Made by a program: the position numbers and the translations under genes
Assembly (NCBI GenBank): GCA_016766635.1
Contig: CP068473.1
Span: forward strand, 1-64,000
DNA: 64,000 bases
DNA from: Candidatus Xiphinematobacter sp.
Lineage (GTDB): Bacteria; Verrucomicrobiota; Verrucomicrobiia; Chthoniobacterales; Xiphinematobacteraceae
Direction of reading: 5' to 3'
Shown: positions 8,561-17,396 of the stretch, one piece after another
Layout: each line of letters starts with the position of its first letter
Position numbering within the stretch: the stretch's first letter is position 1
The notes under the pieces: model-generated
Seen by the model: only the letters and a program-made list of their open reading frames with translations
Database searches by the model: none
What the model was told of the DNA's origin: nothing

Positions 8561-9733
8561 TCACGTAGATTTGGCTTGTGCAACCAGGTTAAAAAATTGT
8601 TGAAACAAGTTGCAACTTTCGTGGGGACCTGGCGATGCCTCCGGATGATACTGTACACTGAAAATTGGGTATTCCTTATGACGCAACCCAGCAACAGAAT
8701 CGTCATTTAAATTAATATGCGTGATCTCCACACAGTCAGGAAGAGAGTCAGGCGCAATGGTGAAACCATGGTTTTGCGAGGTAATAAAAACTCGTCCGGT
8801 CCGAAGATCTTTCACAGGTTGATTGGATCCCCTGTGACCGAATCTCAACTTAAGTGTGTTACCACCAAAGGCGAGTCCCAAAATTTGGTGGCCGAGACAA
8901 ATACCGAAAATAGGCACGTGGTGAATAAGTCTACGGACGTTTTCTCTAATATGGTCAAGTGTGGCAGGATCCCCTGGCCCGTTGGAAAGTAGAACTCCCT
9001 CCGGCTGAAGGGCAAGGGCTTCTTCAGCTGGCATTTTAGCAGGCACTACATGCACTAAGAACCCCACCTGGCGTAGAGAGCGTAGGATGTTACGCTTCAT
9101 TCCAAAGTCATAGGCAACGATGTGGTGCCGCGCTTTCGGGAGGAGGGAAATGCCATCTCCCCGGGAGATAGTTCTTGTTCCTCCAGTTGAGTGGATTTGT
9201 CCCCACTGACAACTCAAAGTTCCGTCTACATCCCAGTCATAAGGCTGGGATGTAGTGACTTCCTTCACAAGATCCTCCCTCTCTTCACAATTCCTTGCGC
9301 AGAGCACGGCTTCAACCCCGTCGCCAATTTCACTGGTCAGGCAGGCTTTCATGGTACCATGAGTACGTAGATGGCGTGTCAAAGCACGTGTATCAATCCC
9401 AGCTATGCCAGGAATATGGCATTGAGTAAGATAGGTCTGCAGACTGGCTTCAGACCGCCAGTTGCTAGCAATTGGACTTAACTCCTCGATGACAAACCCG
9501 CGTATACGTGGAGTGTCGCTTTCTAAATCCAAGGCATTAACGCCGCAGTTGCCAATTTCTGGATACGTCATTGCTACAATCTGACCGCAGTAAGAGGGAT
9601 CGCTTAAAATCTCTTGGTAGCCTGTCATAGATGTGTTGAAGCAGATCTCACCTATCACGGTTCTGTGGGCTCCGAACGCCTCGCCACGGAATACACGGCC
9701 ATCTTCTAGTGCTAAGAGCGCCTTCTTCTGCAT
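8561..9733 (-). CDS. carA: Carbamoyl-phosphate synthase small subunit
   Basis: This glutaminase subunit supplies ammonia to the large subunit for carbamoyl phosphate, the first step of pyrimidine and arginine synthesis. Its 390 residues are the normal length. The N-terminal CPSase domain includes 'FNTSMTGYQEILSDPSY'. The class I glutamine amidotransferase domain carries the nucleophile Cys279 in 'FGICLGHQ' and the His363/Glu365 pair in 'QYHPEAS'. The start overlaps the end of the upstream deacetylase gene by 22 bases, so purB, the deacetylase and carA look like one transcript. carB is not in this window, while pyrB, pyrC, pyrE and pyrH are. Confidence 0.96.
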   Translation of the reverse strand: MQKKALLALEDGRVFRGEAFGAHRTVIGEICFNTSMTGYQEILSDPSYCGQIVAMTYPEIGNCGVNALDLESDTPRIRGFVIEELSPIASNWRSEASLQTYLTQCHIPGIAGIDTRALTRHLRTHGTMKACLTSEIGDGVEAVLCARNCEEREDLVKEVTTSQPYDWDVDGTLSCQWGQIHSTGGTRTISRGDGISLLPKARHHIVAYDFGMKRNILRSLRQVGFLVHVVPAKMPAEEALALQPEGVLLSNGPGDPATLDHIRENVRRLIHHVPIFGICLGHQILGLAFGGNTLKLRFGHRGSNQPVKDLRTGRVFITSQNHGFTIAPDSLPDCVEITHINLNDDSVAGLRHKEYPIFSVQYHPEASPGPHESCNLFQQFFNLVAQAKST

Positions 9734-10734
9734 GGTAGGGTCGGCGGTTGTAGTGGAAGAACGAGGGGAGTGGGTTTCATGGCTCTTGCTACTAGTGGCT
9801 CTCCTCCTAAACTGCTTTCCCGTTTACGGGTCCAGTAACAAGAACCGCTTGGAGGAACTATCTCTGTTCCCTGCTTATCTCTAAAAATGCGAATGGCGTT
9901 CCTAAAAGTGCCAGGCTGGGAAGAGTAAATAATAAATCTTCCTAGAGAACCTGGTGGGGAACTTAAATGGACTGAAATCGGGTTGACAGTGAACATGGCC
10001 TCATAACCCTTTCTGAGTCCGGCTTGCACAATGTTTATATCATGGCTTCCATAGGGATACGCGAAGGTAGTAACTGGAACACCAAGATGGTACTCTAAGA
10101 CCTTTTTGGATTCTTCCAACTCATTGGAAAGCCACGATTGATAATCACACCCACCCAATGTACGCGGGCGCGACATGTTGTCGTGGGAAACACTATGGCT
10201 TCCAAATTCCATCCCAGCATCCCGCATTTCCTGTAACTGTTTCCAGCTAAGCGATTTGCCTCCTACATTTACATATTTGGTGTAGAGGTAAAGAGTAACA
10301 GGATAGCCAAACTCCCTTAAAATAGGCCAGGCTACATTATAGCTAGACATGTAACCATCATCGATAGTAATTAACGCGCTTTTTGGGGGAATCTCCCTTT
10401 CCCCTCGTCTCCAGGCAAGAAAATCCCGCATAGAAATGACGGTAATTCCCTCGTCCTTGAGGAACTGCATTTGCTCTCTAAAAACTTTGGGCTGAATGGC
10501 AAGGGTATCTTTAGGGCAAGACCCGAATCGGTGATAGCCCAGGACGATTACCTCTACGTTCTGCTTGGTAGATCCAGCTTCTGGAGAGGCTTGCAATCGT
10601 TGCGGCAAATCAAGTCTAACCTGCACAGGTAGGTGCTGCGCCAGAATGGATCCCACCTGAATAAAGGAGAGCGGCAAAACCAAAAACTTCTTGGTGCCAT
10701 CAAGTATGCCACATGAGATCTGTGGGGCATTCAT
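9712..10734 (-). CDS. NodB-type polysaccharide deacetylase family protein
   Basis: This is a predicted metal-dependent deacetylase acting on an N- or O-acetylated glycan in the envelope. The NodB homology domain carries motif 1 as 'ALITIDDGY', motif 2 (H-x3-H) as 'GSHSVSH', and motif 3 near 'FAYPYGSHD'. The N-terminus is weakly hydrophobic and could be a signal or anchor. The C-terminal 50 residues are basic and Pro-rich with no domain I recognise. It lies 13 bp after purB and overlaps carA, so its place between two nucleotide genes probably reflects operon packing rather than function. Substrate is unknown. Confidence 0.85.
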   Translation of the reverse strand: MNAPQISCGILDGTKKFLVLPLSFIQVGSILAQHLPVQVRLDLPQRLQASPEAGSTKQNVEVIVLGYHRFGSCPKDTLAIQPKVFREQMQFLKDEGITVISMRDFLAWRRGEREIPPKSALITIDDGYMSSYNVAWPILREFGYPVTLYLYTKYVNVGGKSLSWKQLQEMRDAGMEFGSHSVSHDNMSRPRTLGGCDYQSWLSNELEESKKVLEYHLGVPVTTFAYPYGSHDINIVQAGLRKGYEAMFTVNPISVHLSSPPGSLGRFIIYSSQPGTFRNAIRIFRDKQGTEIVPPSGSCYWTRKRESSLGGEPLVARAMKPTPLVLPLQPPTLPCRRRRS

Positions 10735-10747
10735 TCTTTTTGTTTAG

Positions 10748-12091
10748 TCAGGTTGCAGTATGGCAGGAACGTTTGTGATTCAGCAAGAGCTGGTCGATTC
10801 CGAGGGCCCTTATCCTACCTTCGATCTTCTTAGTATGATGTTCAAGGGAGCAGGCAGCAGTAATTGCTTCCTCGGTCAGCAGACTGCAAATAACGGGCTC
10901 TTCCAGAAGACTTTTCTGGAAAGAGATGGTCTCTTCTCTCCAAGTCCGTGTGGCCGCGCGTTGTACTATTTCGTAGGCAGCTTTCCTCTCTAATCCCTTG
11001 TCTATTAACAAGAGAAGTATAGACTGGCTTGCATAGAGTCCGCGAGTTAGCAACAAATTACGTTGCATTTTCTCTGGATGTACCTGGAGAGTGGAAACGA
11101 GCCTACAGAGGGTGACGAGCATATAGTCTAGGAGCATACAGGAGTCCGGGAGGATAATGCGCTCAACGCTACTGTGGCTAATGTCCCTCTCATGCCAGAG
11201 AGCTACGTTTTCTAGTGCTGCAACCGCGTATCCACGGATAATTCTAGCAAGGCCACTTAGCCGCTCGCTAGTAATGGGATTTCGTTTGTGAGGCATGGCA
11301 GAACTGCCTTTCTGCCCATCACAAAAGAGTTCCTCTACTTCTGAAACTTCAGTGCGTTGAAGATGGCGGAACTCCGTAGCCCAACGATCAATGCTAGAGG
11401 CAATGACAGCCAACACACACAAAAATTCTGCATGGCGGTCCCGCTGTACGATTTGGGTAGAAAGCAAAGCAGGCTTTAAACCCAGCTGCCTGCAGACAAA
11501 TTTTTCTACAGCAGGATCTAGATGCACATAAGTACCAACGGCCCCGCTAATTTTTCCTATACGAATTCTCTCCTTGGCCTGTCTTAGACGTTCTTCTGCA
11601 CGGACAAACTCATCGAACAAAAGCGCCATTTTCAGGCCAAGAGTAATAGGTTCTGCATGTATTCCATGACTCCTACCAATCATTGGAGTCAGACAGTATT
11701 TTTTGGCCATTCTTGCAGCAGCAACCTGGAGAGCGCGGAGATCTTTCAGGAGAATGTCTGCAGACTTTGTCATTTGAAAGGCCAAGCTAGTATCCAGAAT
11801 ATCCGAAGAGGTTAAGCCATAGTGTATCCATCGAGCAGCAGGACCTACATACGCAGACACGTTTTCCAGGAAAGAGATGATCTCATGATGAGTACGTGCC
11901 TCAATTTCGCGAACTGTTTTGACGTCGAATGTTGCCAGTTCCCTGATAGTTATCGCATCTTCTGCCGGAATATGCCCCAGCTGTGCCATAGCTTCACACA
12001 CAAGAACTTCGACCTCTAGCCAGATTTCCAACTTACGTTGTTCTGTCCAAAGAGCGCGCATCTCCGGCAGAGAATACCGTGACGAAGTCAT
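10748..12091 (-). CDS. purB: Adenylosuccinate lyase
   Basis: This enzyme cleaves SAICAR and adenylosuccinate in purine synthesis. The fumarase/aspartase-superfamily signature 'GSSAMPHKRNP' is intact, as are 'GRSHGIHAEPITLG' and 'YGLTSSDILDT' with the catalytic His and Ser-loop regions. The open frame extends to 12166, but I chose the Met at 12091 because the protein then begins MTSSRYSLPEM, matching the family's usual 'RYS.PEM' start. It probably heads the purB-deacetylase-carA unit. The C-terminal region (about 370-445) is the usual helical cap. Confidence 0.95.
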   Translation of the reverse strand: MTSSRYSLPEMRALWTEQRKLEIWLEVEVLVCEAMAQLGHIPAEDAITIRELATFDVKTVREIEARTHHEIISFLENVSAYVGPAARWIHYGLTSSDILDTSLAFQMTKSADILLKDLRALQVAAARMAKKYCLTPMIGRSHGIHAEPITLGLKMALLFDEFVRAEERLRQAKERIRIGKISGAVGTYVHLDPAVEKFVCRQLGLKPALLSTQIVQRDRHAEFLCVLAVIASSIDRWATEFRHLQRTEVSEVEELFCDGQKGSSAMPHKRNPITSERLSGLARIIRGYAVAALENVALWHERDISHSSVERIILPDSCMLLDYMLVTLCRLVSTLQVHPEKMQRNLLLTRGLYASQSILLLLIDKGLERKAAYEIVQRAATRTWREETISFQKSLLEEPVICSLLTEEAITAACSLEHHTKKIEGRIRALGIDQLLLNHKRSCHTAT

Positions 12092-12258
12092 TCTTTGGTA
12101 ATCTGCGGGTGCCATCGGCGGTCTATCGCAAAGATCAACCCCCCGTTCCAGCCTTTGTGTAGACACCGCACCCCCCCTCTATCTTGGCAGTGAGAGAACC
12201 AGCCCGTAATGCCATTGTAACTTATGGCGATCCGTATGTGCACTTGTTTAGGTAGAGT

Positions 12259-12987
12259 TCAAGTAGATGAGATAGATGGGACGCTTGGCCCCTTCTTTCC
12301 ATAGACTTCCCCGTTGGGACTATGATGAACTCCCAATGAGGCAGGAAAGGGCTTTGCGGGGGACACAAGCCCTGCGGAAACTACGGCCTTGGTAGCCTGT
12401 TCCAGGGTGAGACTGCTCTCAATAACGCGCGAGCTTTCAATAAAAACCATATATCCAGTAAATGGATTTGGAGTGGTAGGTAGGAAGACAGCGGTCATCT
12501 CGTAACCCAATGTTTCGTCGTAGAGAGTGCCTGTCACAAATCCGATCAGATAGCAACCGGAACTAGGGTATGGTACATAGGCAACGCGCTTAAAATTGGA
12601 ACTCATCTTGATATTGCGTACCGATTCAATGGCCTGCTTGACTCCTCCGTAGAGATGAGCTACCACGGGGATCTTTAGGATAATAGCCTCAAATTTTTCT
12701 ATAATGTTTCTCCCAATAACATTCGTTGCCATAAAACCCAACCCAAGGATGAGCAGTAGCGTGGTGACGACTCCAACACCAGGAAAATGGACGCCAAGGG
12801 AGTGGAATATCGGGGAAGAAAAGTTGTTGATTGTACTGTAGGCAATCTTTAGGACTGTTAGAGTAACAACCAACGGGACGGAAATGAGGATTCCCGCGAT
12901 CAGCTTGTTGCGGAAATGCTTAATCCGGTGAGGGGCGGAATTAGTGATGGAACTAAGATTTTGCACGGATCCCCTCCCATACTGCAC
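12259..12987 (-). CDS. DUF502-family membrane protein
   Basis: This is a conserved bacterial membrane protein without established function. Two hydrophobic segments stand out at about residues 28-52 (LIAGILISVPLVVTLTVL) and 70-92 (GVGVVTTLLLILGLGFMATN), followed by the family's 'IPVVAHLYGGVKQAIESV' helix and the 'LPTTPNPFTGYMVFI' motif. The C-terminal tail of about 40 residues is not part of the domain. The 12.1-12.26 kb gap to purB carries nothing clear. Start at 12987 is the only upstream Met before the first membrane segment. Confidence 0.85.
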   Translation of the reverse strand: MQYGRGSVQNLSSITNSAPHRIKHFRNKLIAGILISVPLVVTLTVLKIAYSTINNFSSPIFHSLGVHFPGVGVVTTLLLILGLGFMATNVIGRNIIEKFEAIILKIPVVAHLYGGVKQAIESVRNIKMSSNFKRVAYVPYPSSGCYLIGFVTGTLYDETLGYEMTAVFLPTTPNPFTGYMVFIESSRVIESSLTLEQATKAVVSAGLVSPAKPFPASLGVHHSPNGEVYGKKGPSVPSISST

Positions 12988-13476
12988 AATTGGGTGGAGT
13001 TTTGCAAATGGGTAGTAGAGGACCGGCCCTATCCCTTCATCCTTTCCTCTCCTTCAGACTCTTGCTTCCCAGGTGCACACCCCCGCCTACTAATACAATA
13101 GGGTGGGGGCACGAATTGCACATTGCTCCTTCCTGAAAAGTCCTGACAGGAGCCCGCACTCTAACATAAAGGGCAAGGCAGGACTGGGCACAAGCACGGA
13201 GCAACACTGATACTTATTGCATAATGTTCTATAAATGAGCAATCGTCCGGGTCCGTGTTGATTTTTTAGGGGCATGGTGTAGTTTTTGTGTGCAATCTTA
13301 CCGCTCCCTCAGCATGTTGCTTTCCCCGTATATCGGTTTGGCTTGGAAGCCCGAAGTTGCCCTTCGCCCTTATCTTTACGGGGTTCCCGCGGTGGTTGGG
13401 TCGATCCGGGGAAGCGACTTAAGTAGCTGGTTTTTCAACAACTGCTAGGTATCCTCTACGAACTTGTTGTCTCACC
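12988..13476. other. 489-bp divergent spacer, no gene recognised
   Basis: This lies between the divergent DUF502 and hemL genes and should hold both promoters. I could not identify a convincing -35/-10 pair or an operator. Confidence 0.35.
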
Positions 13477-14769
13477 TTGTCTTACCCCATGTTGCGATCT
13501 GTACGGCTATTCTCAAAATCTAAAGCTTTGATACCAGGTGGAGTCAACTCGCCAGTTAGAGCTTTTAGGGCAGTCGGAGGACAGCCGTTCTTTGTAAAGC
13601 ACGCACAAGGGTCGCGTCTTACTGATGTAGACGGAACAGAATATATTGATTACGTTTGCACCTGGGGTCCGGCCATCTTGGGGCATAGCCATATGGCCAT
13701 TGTTGACGCCATTTATGCGGCTGCGCAAAATGGCATCAGCTTCGGTGTACCTACTGCTCTAGAGGTAGAGATGGCCCAAACCATACGAAGCATGGTCCCA
13801 TCTATCGGAAAAGTGCGCATGGTTAGTAGCGGAACTGAGGCAACCATGAGTTGTATTCGACTCGCTAGAGGTTTTACCAAAAGGGACATAGTAGTTAAAT
13901 TTGCGGGCTGCTACCATGGACATGTGGATTCCCTCCTTGTCAAGGCGGGAAGTGGAGCACTGACCCACGGGCAGCCTGACAGCGCGGGAATACCCCAGGC
14001 CCTCGCTGAATTGACGAGAGTGCTACCCTTTAACAACCCTGACGCCGTCAGGGAAACTTTCCGAAGGGAGGGACTTGCCATTGCAGCAGTAATCCTAGAG
14101 CCTGTTCCAGCCAATGCCGGCCTTTACTTACCACTTCCAGGCTTCCTAGAAGAGCTAAGACATCTCTGTGACCACTATGGGGCGTTGCTTATCTTCGATG
14201 AAGTCATGACTGGATTTCGCCTTGCTCCAGGGGGAGCACAGGAGATTTTTGGTGTTCGTCCAGATCTTACGGCCCTAGGGAAAGTTATCGGCGGCGGCCT
14301 CCCAGTAGGTGCATTTGGGGGGCGCGCCGACATTATGGATCACCTTTCTCCAGATGGCCCGGTCTATCAGGCTGGCACGCTTTCGGGAAACCCAATTTCC
14401 TTGACAGCTGGCCTTACGCAACTTCGAGAACTCCAGAGAATCGATGGCTGGAAACAATTGGAAGAAACAGGATACAATCTTGAAGGGGCGGTCCTGGAGT
14501 GTATCCGAGGAAAGCCTCTTTCCTTCCGCCGTATCGGATCGATGTTTTGTCTTTATTTTACTCCTCATTCCGTTTGCAATCTTTCCGATGCACAGAGGAG
14601 CGATCTCACCTCTTTTGGAAAGTTTTTTCAGGCATGCCTACGTTGCGGGGTCTACCTTCCTCCTTCCCAATTTGAGGCTAGTTTTCTCTCTACGGAACAT
14701 TCTTCAGAAGATATCCAGTATACTGTCAAGGTTATGACAAACGCCCTTCAAGCGGTTGGCATACGTTAG
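13477..14769 (+). CDS. hemL: Glutamate-1-semialdehyde 2,1-aminomutase
   Basis: This PLP enzyme converts glutamate-1-semialdehyde to 5-aminolevulinate, step two of the C5 tetrapyrrole route after HemA. Visible are the 'PGGVNSPVRAF' N-terminus, the cofactor region 'SSGTEATMSCIRLAR', 'LIFDEVMTGFR', and the PLP lysine in 'LGKVIGGGLPVGAFGG' (Lys269 counted from the TTG at 13477). An ATG at 13489 would remove four residues and is equally likely as the start. Length, 430 residues, is normal. hemA, hemC, cobA-hemD and hemB are elsewhere in the window. The gene converges on thiS. Confidence 0.95.
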   Translation: MSYPMLRSVRLFSKSKALIPGGVNSPVRAFRAVGGQPFFVKHAQGSRLTDVDGTEYIDYVCTWGPAILGHSHMAIVDAIYAAAQNGISFGVPTALEVEMAQTIRSMVPSIGKVRMVSSGTEATMSCIRLARGFTKRDIVVKFAGCYHGHVDSLLVKAGSGALTHGQPDSAGIPQALAELTRVLPFNNPDAVRETFRREGLAIAAVILEPVPANAGLYLPLPGFLEELRHLCDHYGALLIFDEVMTGFRLAPGGAQEIFGVRPDLTALGKVIGGGLPVGAFGGRADIMDHLSPDGPVYQAGTLSGNPISLTAGLTQLRELQRIDGWKQLEETGYNLEGAVLECIRGKPLSFRRIGSMFCLYFTPHSVCNLSDAQRSDLTSFGKFFQACLRCGVYLPPSQFEASFLSTEHSSEDIQYTVKVMTNALQAVGIR

Positions 14770-14814
14770 CTCTCAGTTTTCGGAAGTCTTCTTCTTTTTT
14801 CTCCACAGTCACTC

Positions 14815-15015
14815 TTATCTGCCTGCAGTGAGATAGAGCAATTCAAGATGATCTCCCGGCCGTATCGGCATGGTAGACCATTCCGCGCGGTGCAATGCCT
14901 TCCCATTGTGCTCTACTAATGTGATAGGAGAGACTTCCAATTCCTTCATCAGTTCTTCTACCGTAGAAGCATTGACATTTTTTAGCTCTTCGCCGTTTAT
15001 CCAGATAGTACTCAT
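14815..15015 (-). CDS. thiS: ThiS sulfur-carrier protein lacking the C-terminal Gly-Gly
   Basis: This is a ubiquitin-like sulfur carrier for thiazole synthesis, 66 residues, with the family start 'STIWINGEELKN' and the 'RPGDHLELLYLTAG' ending. ThiS normally ends in Gly-Gly, which ThiF adenylates and which then carries the thiocarboxylate. Here the final residues are Ala-Gly-Arg before the stop (codon AGA, plus strand 14818-14820). A single G-to-A change from GGA would explain it. The ATG overlaps the original stop of the broken upstream thiH, so both were one operon. As it stands the protein should not be able to carry sulfur. Confidence 0.8.
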   Translation of the reverse strand: MSTIWINGEELKNVNASTVEELMKELEVSPITLVEHNGKALHRAEWSTMPIRPGDHLELLYLTAGR

Positions 15016-16016
15016 ATCTCGGAAGAAATCACAGCTTCCCAGTCTTTCCAGACGGGATCCAGGCCGAGCTCGATAAGGCGTTTGGAAACCTCGTCAGGGG
15101 AACGGCTGTCGGCAATGGAAAATTATTCCGTTGCGGAGTGTCCTCCGGTAGAATATCCAGCGATAATACCACGTGAGACGCTTCGATGTAAGCGAGCAGC
15201 ACCCTGGCCAGTGTAACCCCAGGTTCTGTGTGACTGCCGGCACTCATGTGAGTAACACCTAGTAAGGCGAGAACATCACGGAGCCGAGGGCATTCCCTGG
15301 TATTTAGAACAATGCCAATACATGGGAAGGTAATCCGGAACGCACAAAGGAGTTGAATGAGTTCTTGATTGGAAATCGGATATGGCGGGGAAAAATCCCC
15401 CTGTTGCCGGGCGTAATCTAGGAAAGCTCAGTGTCAGTTGAGCCTTCCAACAAAAACGAAGCAGATATTCAATGTGTAATGCTAGGGCAATAGCCTCCTC
15501 CCGCCATTTCCACAGCCCATAAAGGGCTCCCAACCCAAGCTGATGGGGAACCCCCCAGCGTAGGCACGTTCCAGACCATCTAGCCGCCACTCAAAGTTCT
15601 TTTTGGGCCAAAGCCGATGCACCTGTGCGTAACTGGGTTGGTGATACATTTCTTGGTAAAGGACAAGACCCTCTGCTCCTGCACGAGTCATTTTCTGGTA
15701 TTCAGAAATTTCCATGGGTGCTACCTCCAAAGAAATGGAGGGAATTTCAGTAGCAAGGAGACGTATACAACGTTCCAAGTATTTATGAGAGACGAATTTA
15801 GGATGTTCGCCAGCAACTAGAAGGAGGTTACGAAATCCTTGCGCAGCAAGGTGACGGGCCTCCCTAGCTACCTCGTCAATTTCCAAGGTGGTGCGTAGGA
15901 TGGCATTCTCCCGGGCAAAACCAACAGTATGCGCAGGAATTGATACACTCACTGGAGAGATAGATTGGAGCAAACATGCGCATAGTCTTGCCAAAGTGGT
16001 GGCGAGTTAGAATGGC
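15012..16016 (-). pseudogene. thiH: ThiH (2-iminoacetate synthase) pseudogene
   Basis: This is a radical-SAM enzyme that makes dehydroglycine from tyrosine for thiazole synthesis; the gene is clearly broken. In one frame the N-terminal part reads 'HFGKTMRMFAPIYLS' and the cluster motif C-INS-C-AY-C (15924-15947). Directly after it an extra base (15923-15924) shifts the frame. The next frame carries 'FARENAILRTTLEIDEVA' and runs to the G6 run (15551-15556 on the plus strand), where one base seems missing. The third, with 'LSFPRLRPATGG', ends at an extra A in the A5 run 15391-15395. A fourth segment holds 'MSAGSHTEPG', and the last, 'FSIADSRSPDEV' to 'DPVWKDWEAV', follows a stop codon at 15123-15125 where Gln is expected. 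Confidence 0.9.
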
Positions 16017-16157
16017 GGAACGTTTTTAAGCAACTGCATCCTATGATGGTCTATCGGGGCAAGTAGACCTATAAACCGCCTGAGCAGTGGGGAGGGGTGA
16101 GATAAAACGTAACTGTAGAGGTTGGAAAATCCCATGGAATCAAAAACGCATAAACCC

Positions 16158-17171
16158 CTACGGACGCTCTAGTCTCTTTTTAAGCCACGAGGCAACATAA
16201 TCCATATCGGATTTTCCCAATTGCTTTTGGGGAAGGATCCTTGCATGAGGAGAGAGATTCTGTCTCCGAATCTCCCCTCCCTGCCAAATCCACGCACGTG
16301 GAGAGTAGGGTCCTACCATTCGCGGATCACTCCTGATGTGTAAAGAGAGCAGCCGATCTCCCCTAGCTGCCGCTACCACATGAGCAGGCCCACTGTCTAC
16401 TGACACCACAAACTCGGCGTGTGAGCATAGCCAAATCATTTCTAAAAGGGAAGTCTTATTAAGAAGTGAGATACAGTGTGATGGCAAGCGGGGAGAGAGT
16501 TCTCCAATACCAGCAATAAGAACAGGAAGAGAATCAAAGTGTTCACAGAATTGGAGAATAGCTGATTCGCTAAGGGACTTTCCCTCTCCACGAGCAAAGG
16601 GATGGAGAAGGATCCAATTGGAAGCAGTAGGTAAGCCTGTCGGAGGATAACCAGAGGGGAGTGGAAATTCCGGGCAGATTGGATTAGGTAAGCCAAGAGC
16701 GGAGAGGACACTCAAATAGCGGTCTACAGCATGGAGGGTCTTTGCATCGGAAAACTTGGTATGATGATAAAAAAGGCGTGCTGCCTCGCGAGAACCTGGC
16801 AGTCCAAAAATATGCTTGGCTCGACTACACCTTGCAATGATGGCACTACGCAACAAGCCTTGGAGGTCCAAACAAATCTCCGGAGGCTTACGCCGTAGAA
16901 GACCAGCCGCCCATTCCATAGCATGCAGCGCACTCCTCCAGCCTCGCAAGCGTGTCCTAGGGAATAGAATTTGATGGCTTACGGAAGTATTGCCATCCAA
17001 AAGGGTTGCCCAACGGGGATCGATCACCCAGGAGATCTGTGCGTGCGGCCATTGTGCACGAATAGCGGATGCACAAGGCAAAGCATGGACAATATCTCCC
17101 AGGGATCCCGGCTTGACAATCCAAATGGAGATGGGAGGAAGTGCCCGAATCTGGCCTTTCTTTAGAAGCAA
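16158..17171 (-). CDS. Glycosyltransferase family 9, heptosyltransferase-like
   Basis: This resembles the ADP-heptose:LPS heptosyltransferases that build the inner core of lipopolysaccharide. The N-terminal Rossmann-like start 'IWIVKPGSLGDIVHALPCASAIRAQWP' has the family's S/G-x-G-D signature, and 'LDLQGLLRSA' and 'VDSGPAHVVAAARG' mark the acceptor and sugar-nucleotide regions. Its 337 residues fit the family. It lies 225 bp downstream of cobA-hemD on the same strand, but I see nothing linking the two. Specificity (WaaC or WaaF type) cannot be decided. Together with lptD and ugd it argues that an LPS-type outer membrane is kept. Confidence 0.85.
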   Translation of the reverse strand: MLLKKGQIRALPPISIWIVKPGSLGDIVHALPCASAIRAQWPHAQISWVIDPRWATLLDGNTSVSHQILFPRTRLRGWRSALHAMEWAAGLLRRKPPEICLDLQGLLRSAIIARCSRAKHIFGLPGSREAARLFYHHTKFSDAKTLHAVDRYLSVLSALGLPNPICPEFPLPSGYPPTGLPTASNWILLHPFARGEGKSLSESAILQFCEHFDSLPVLIAGIGELSPRLPSHCISLLNKTSLLEMIWLCSHAEFVVSVDSGPAHVVAAARGDRLLSLHIRSDPRMVGPYSPRAWIWQGGEIRRQNLSPHARILPQKQLGKSDMDYVASWLKKRLERP

Positions 17172-17396
17172 GAGAAAAAAATTAAAGCAAGCGGCAGAGC
17201 AGAAAAGGCCGGGACAGGAAAGAACACTGCCTCTTATCGGTCCCTTTTAATCGGCGAAGTAGCCGAGAAGAGTTTTCGCTTCCTTTTGCCTGCGCTTTTT
17301 TATAGGGAGCAGAGCAAGCCGTCCCCCTCCTAGGGCAATAAGACAGACACATGAATAACGAAACCGCCAGTTTGTGGCACGTGATATGGCGATACC

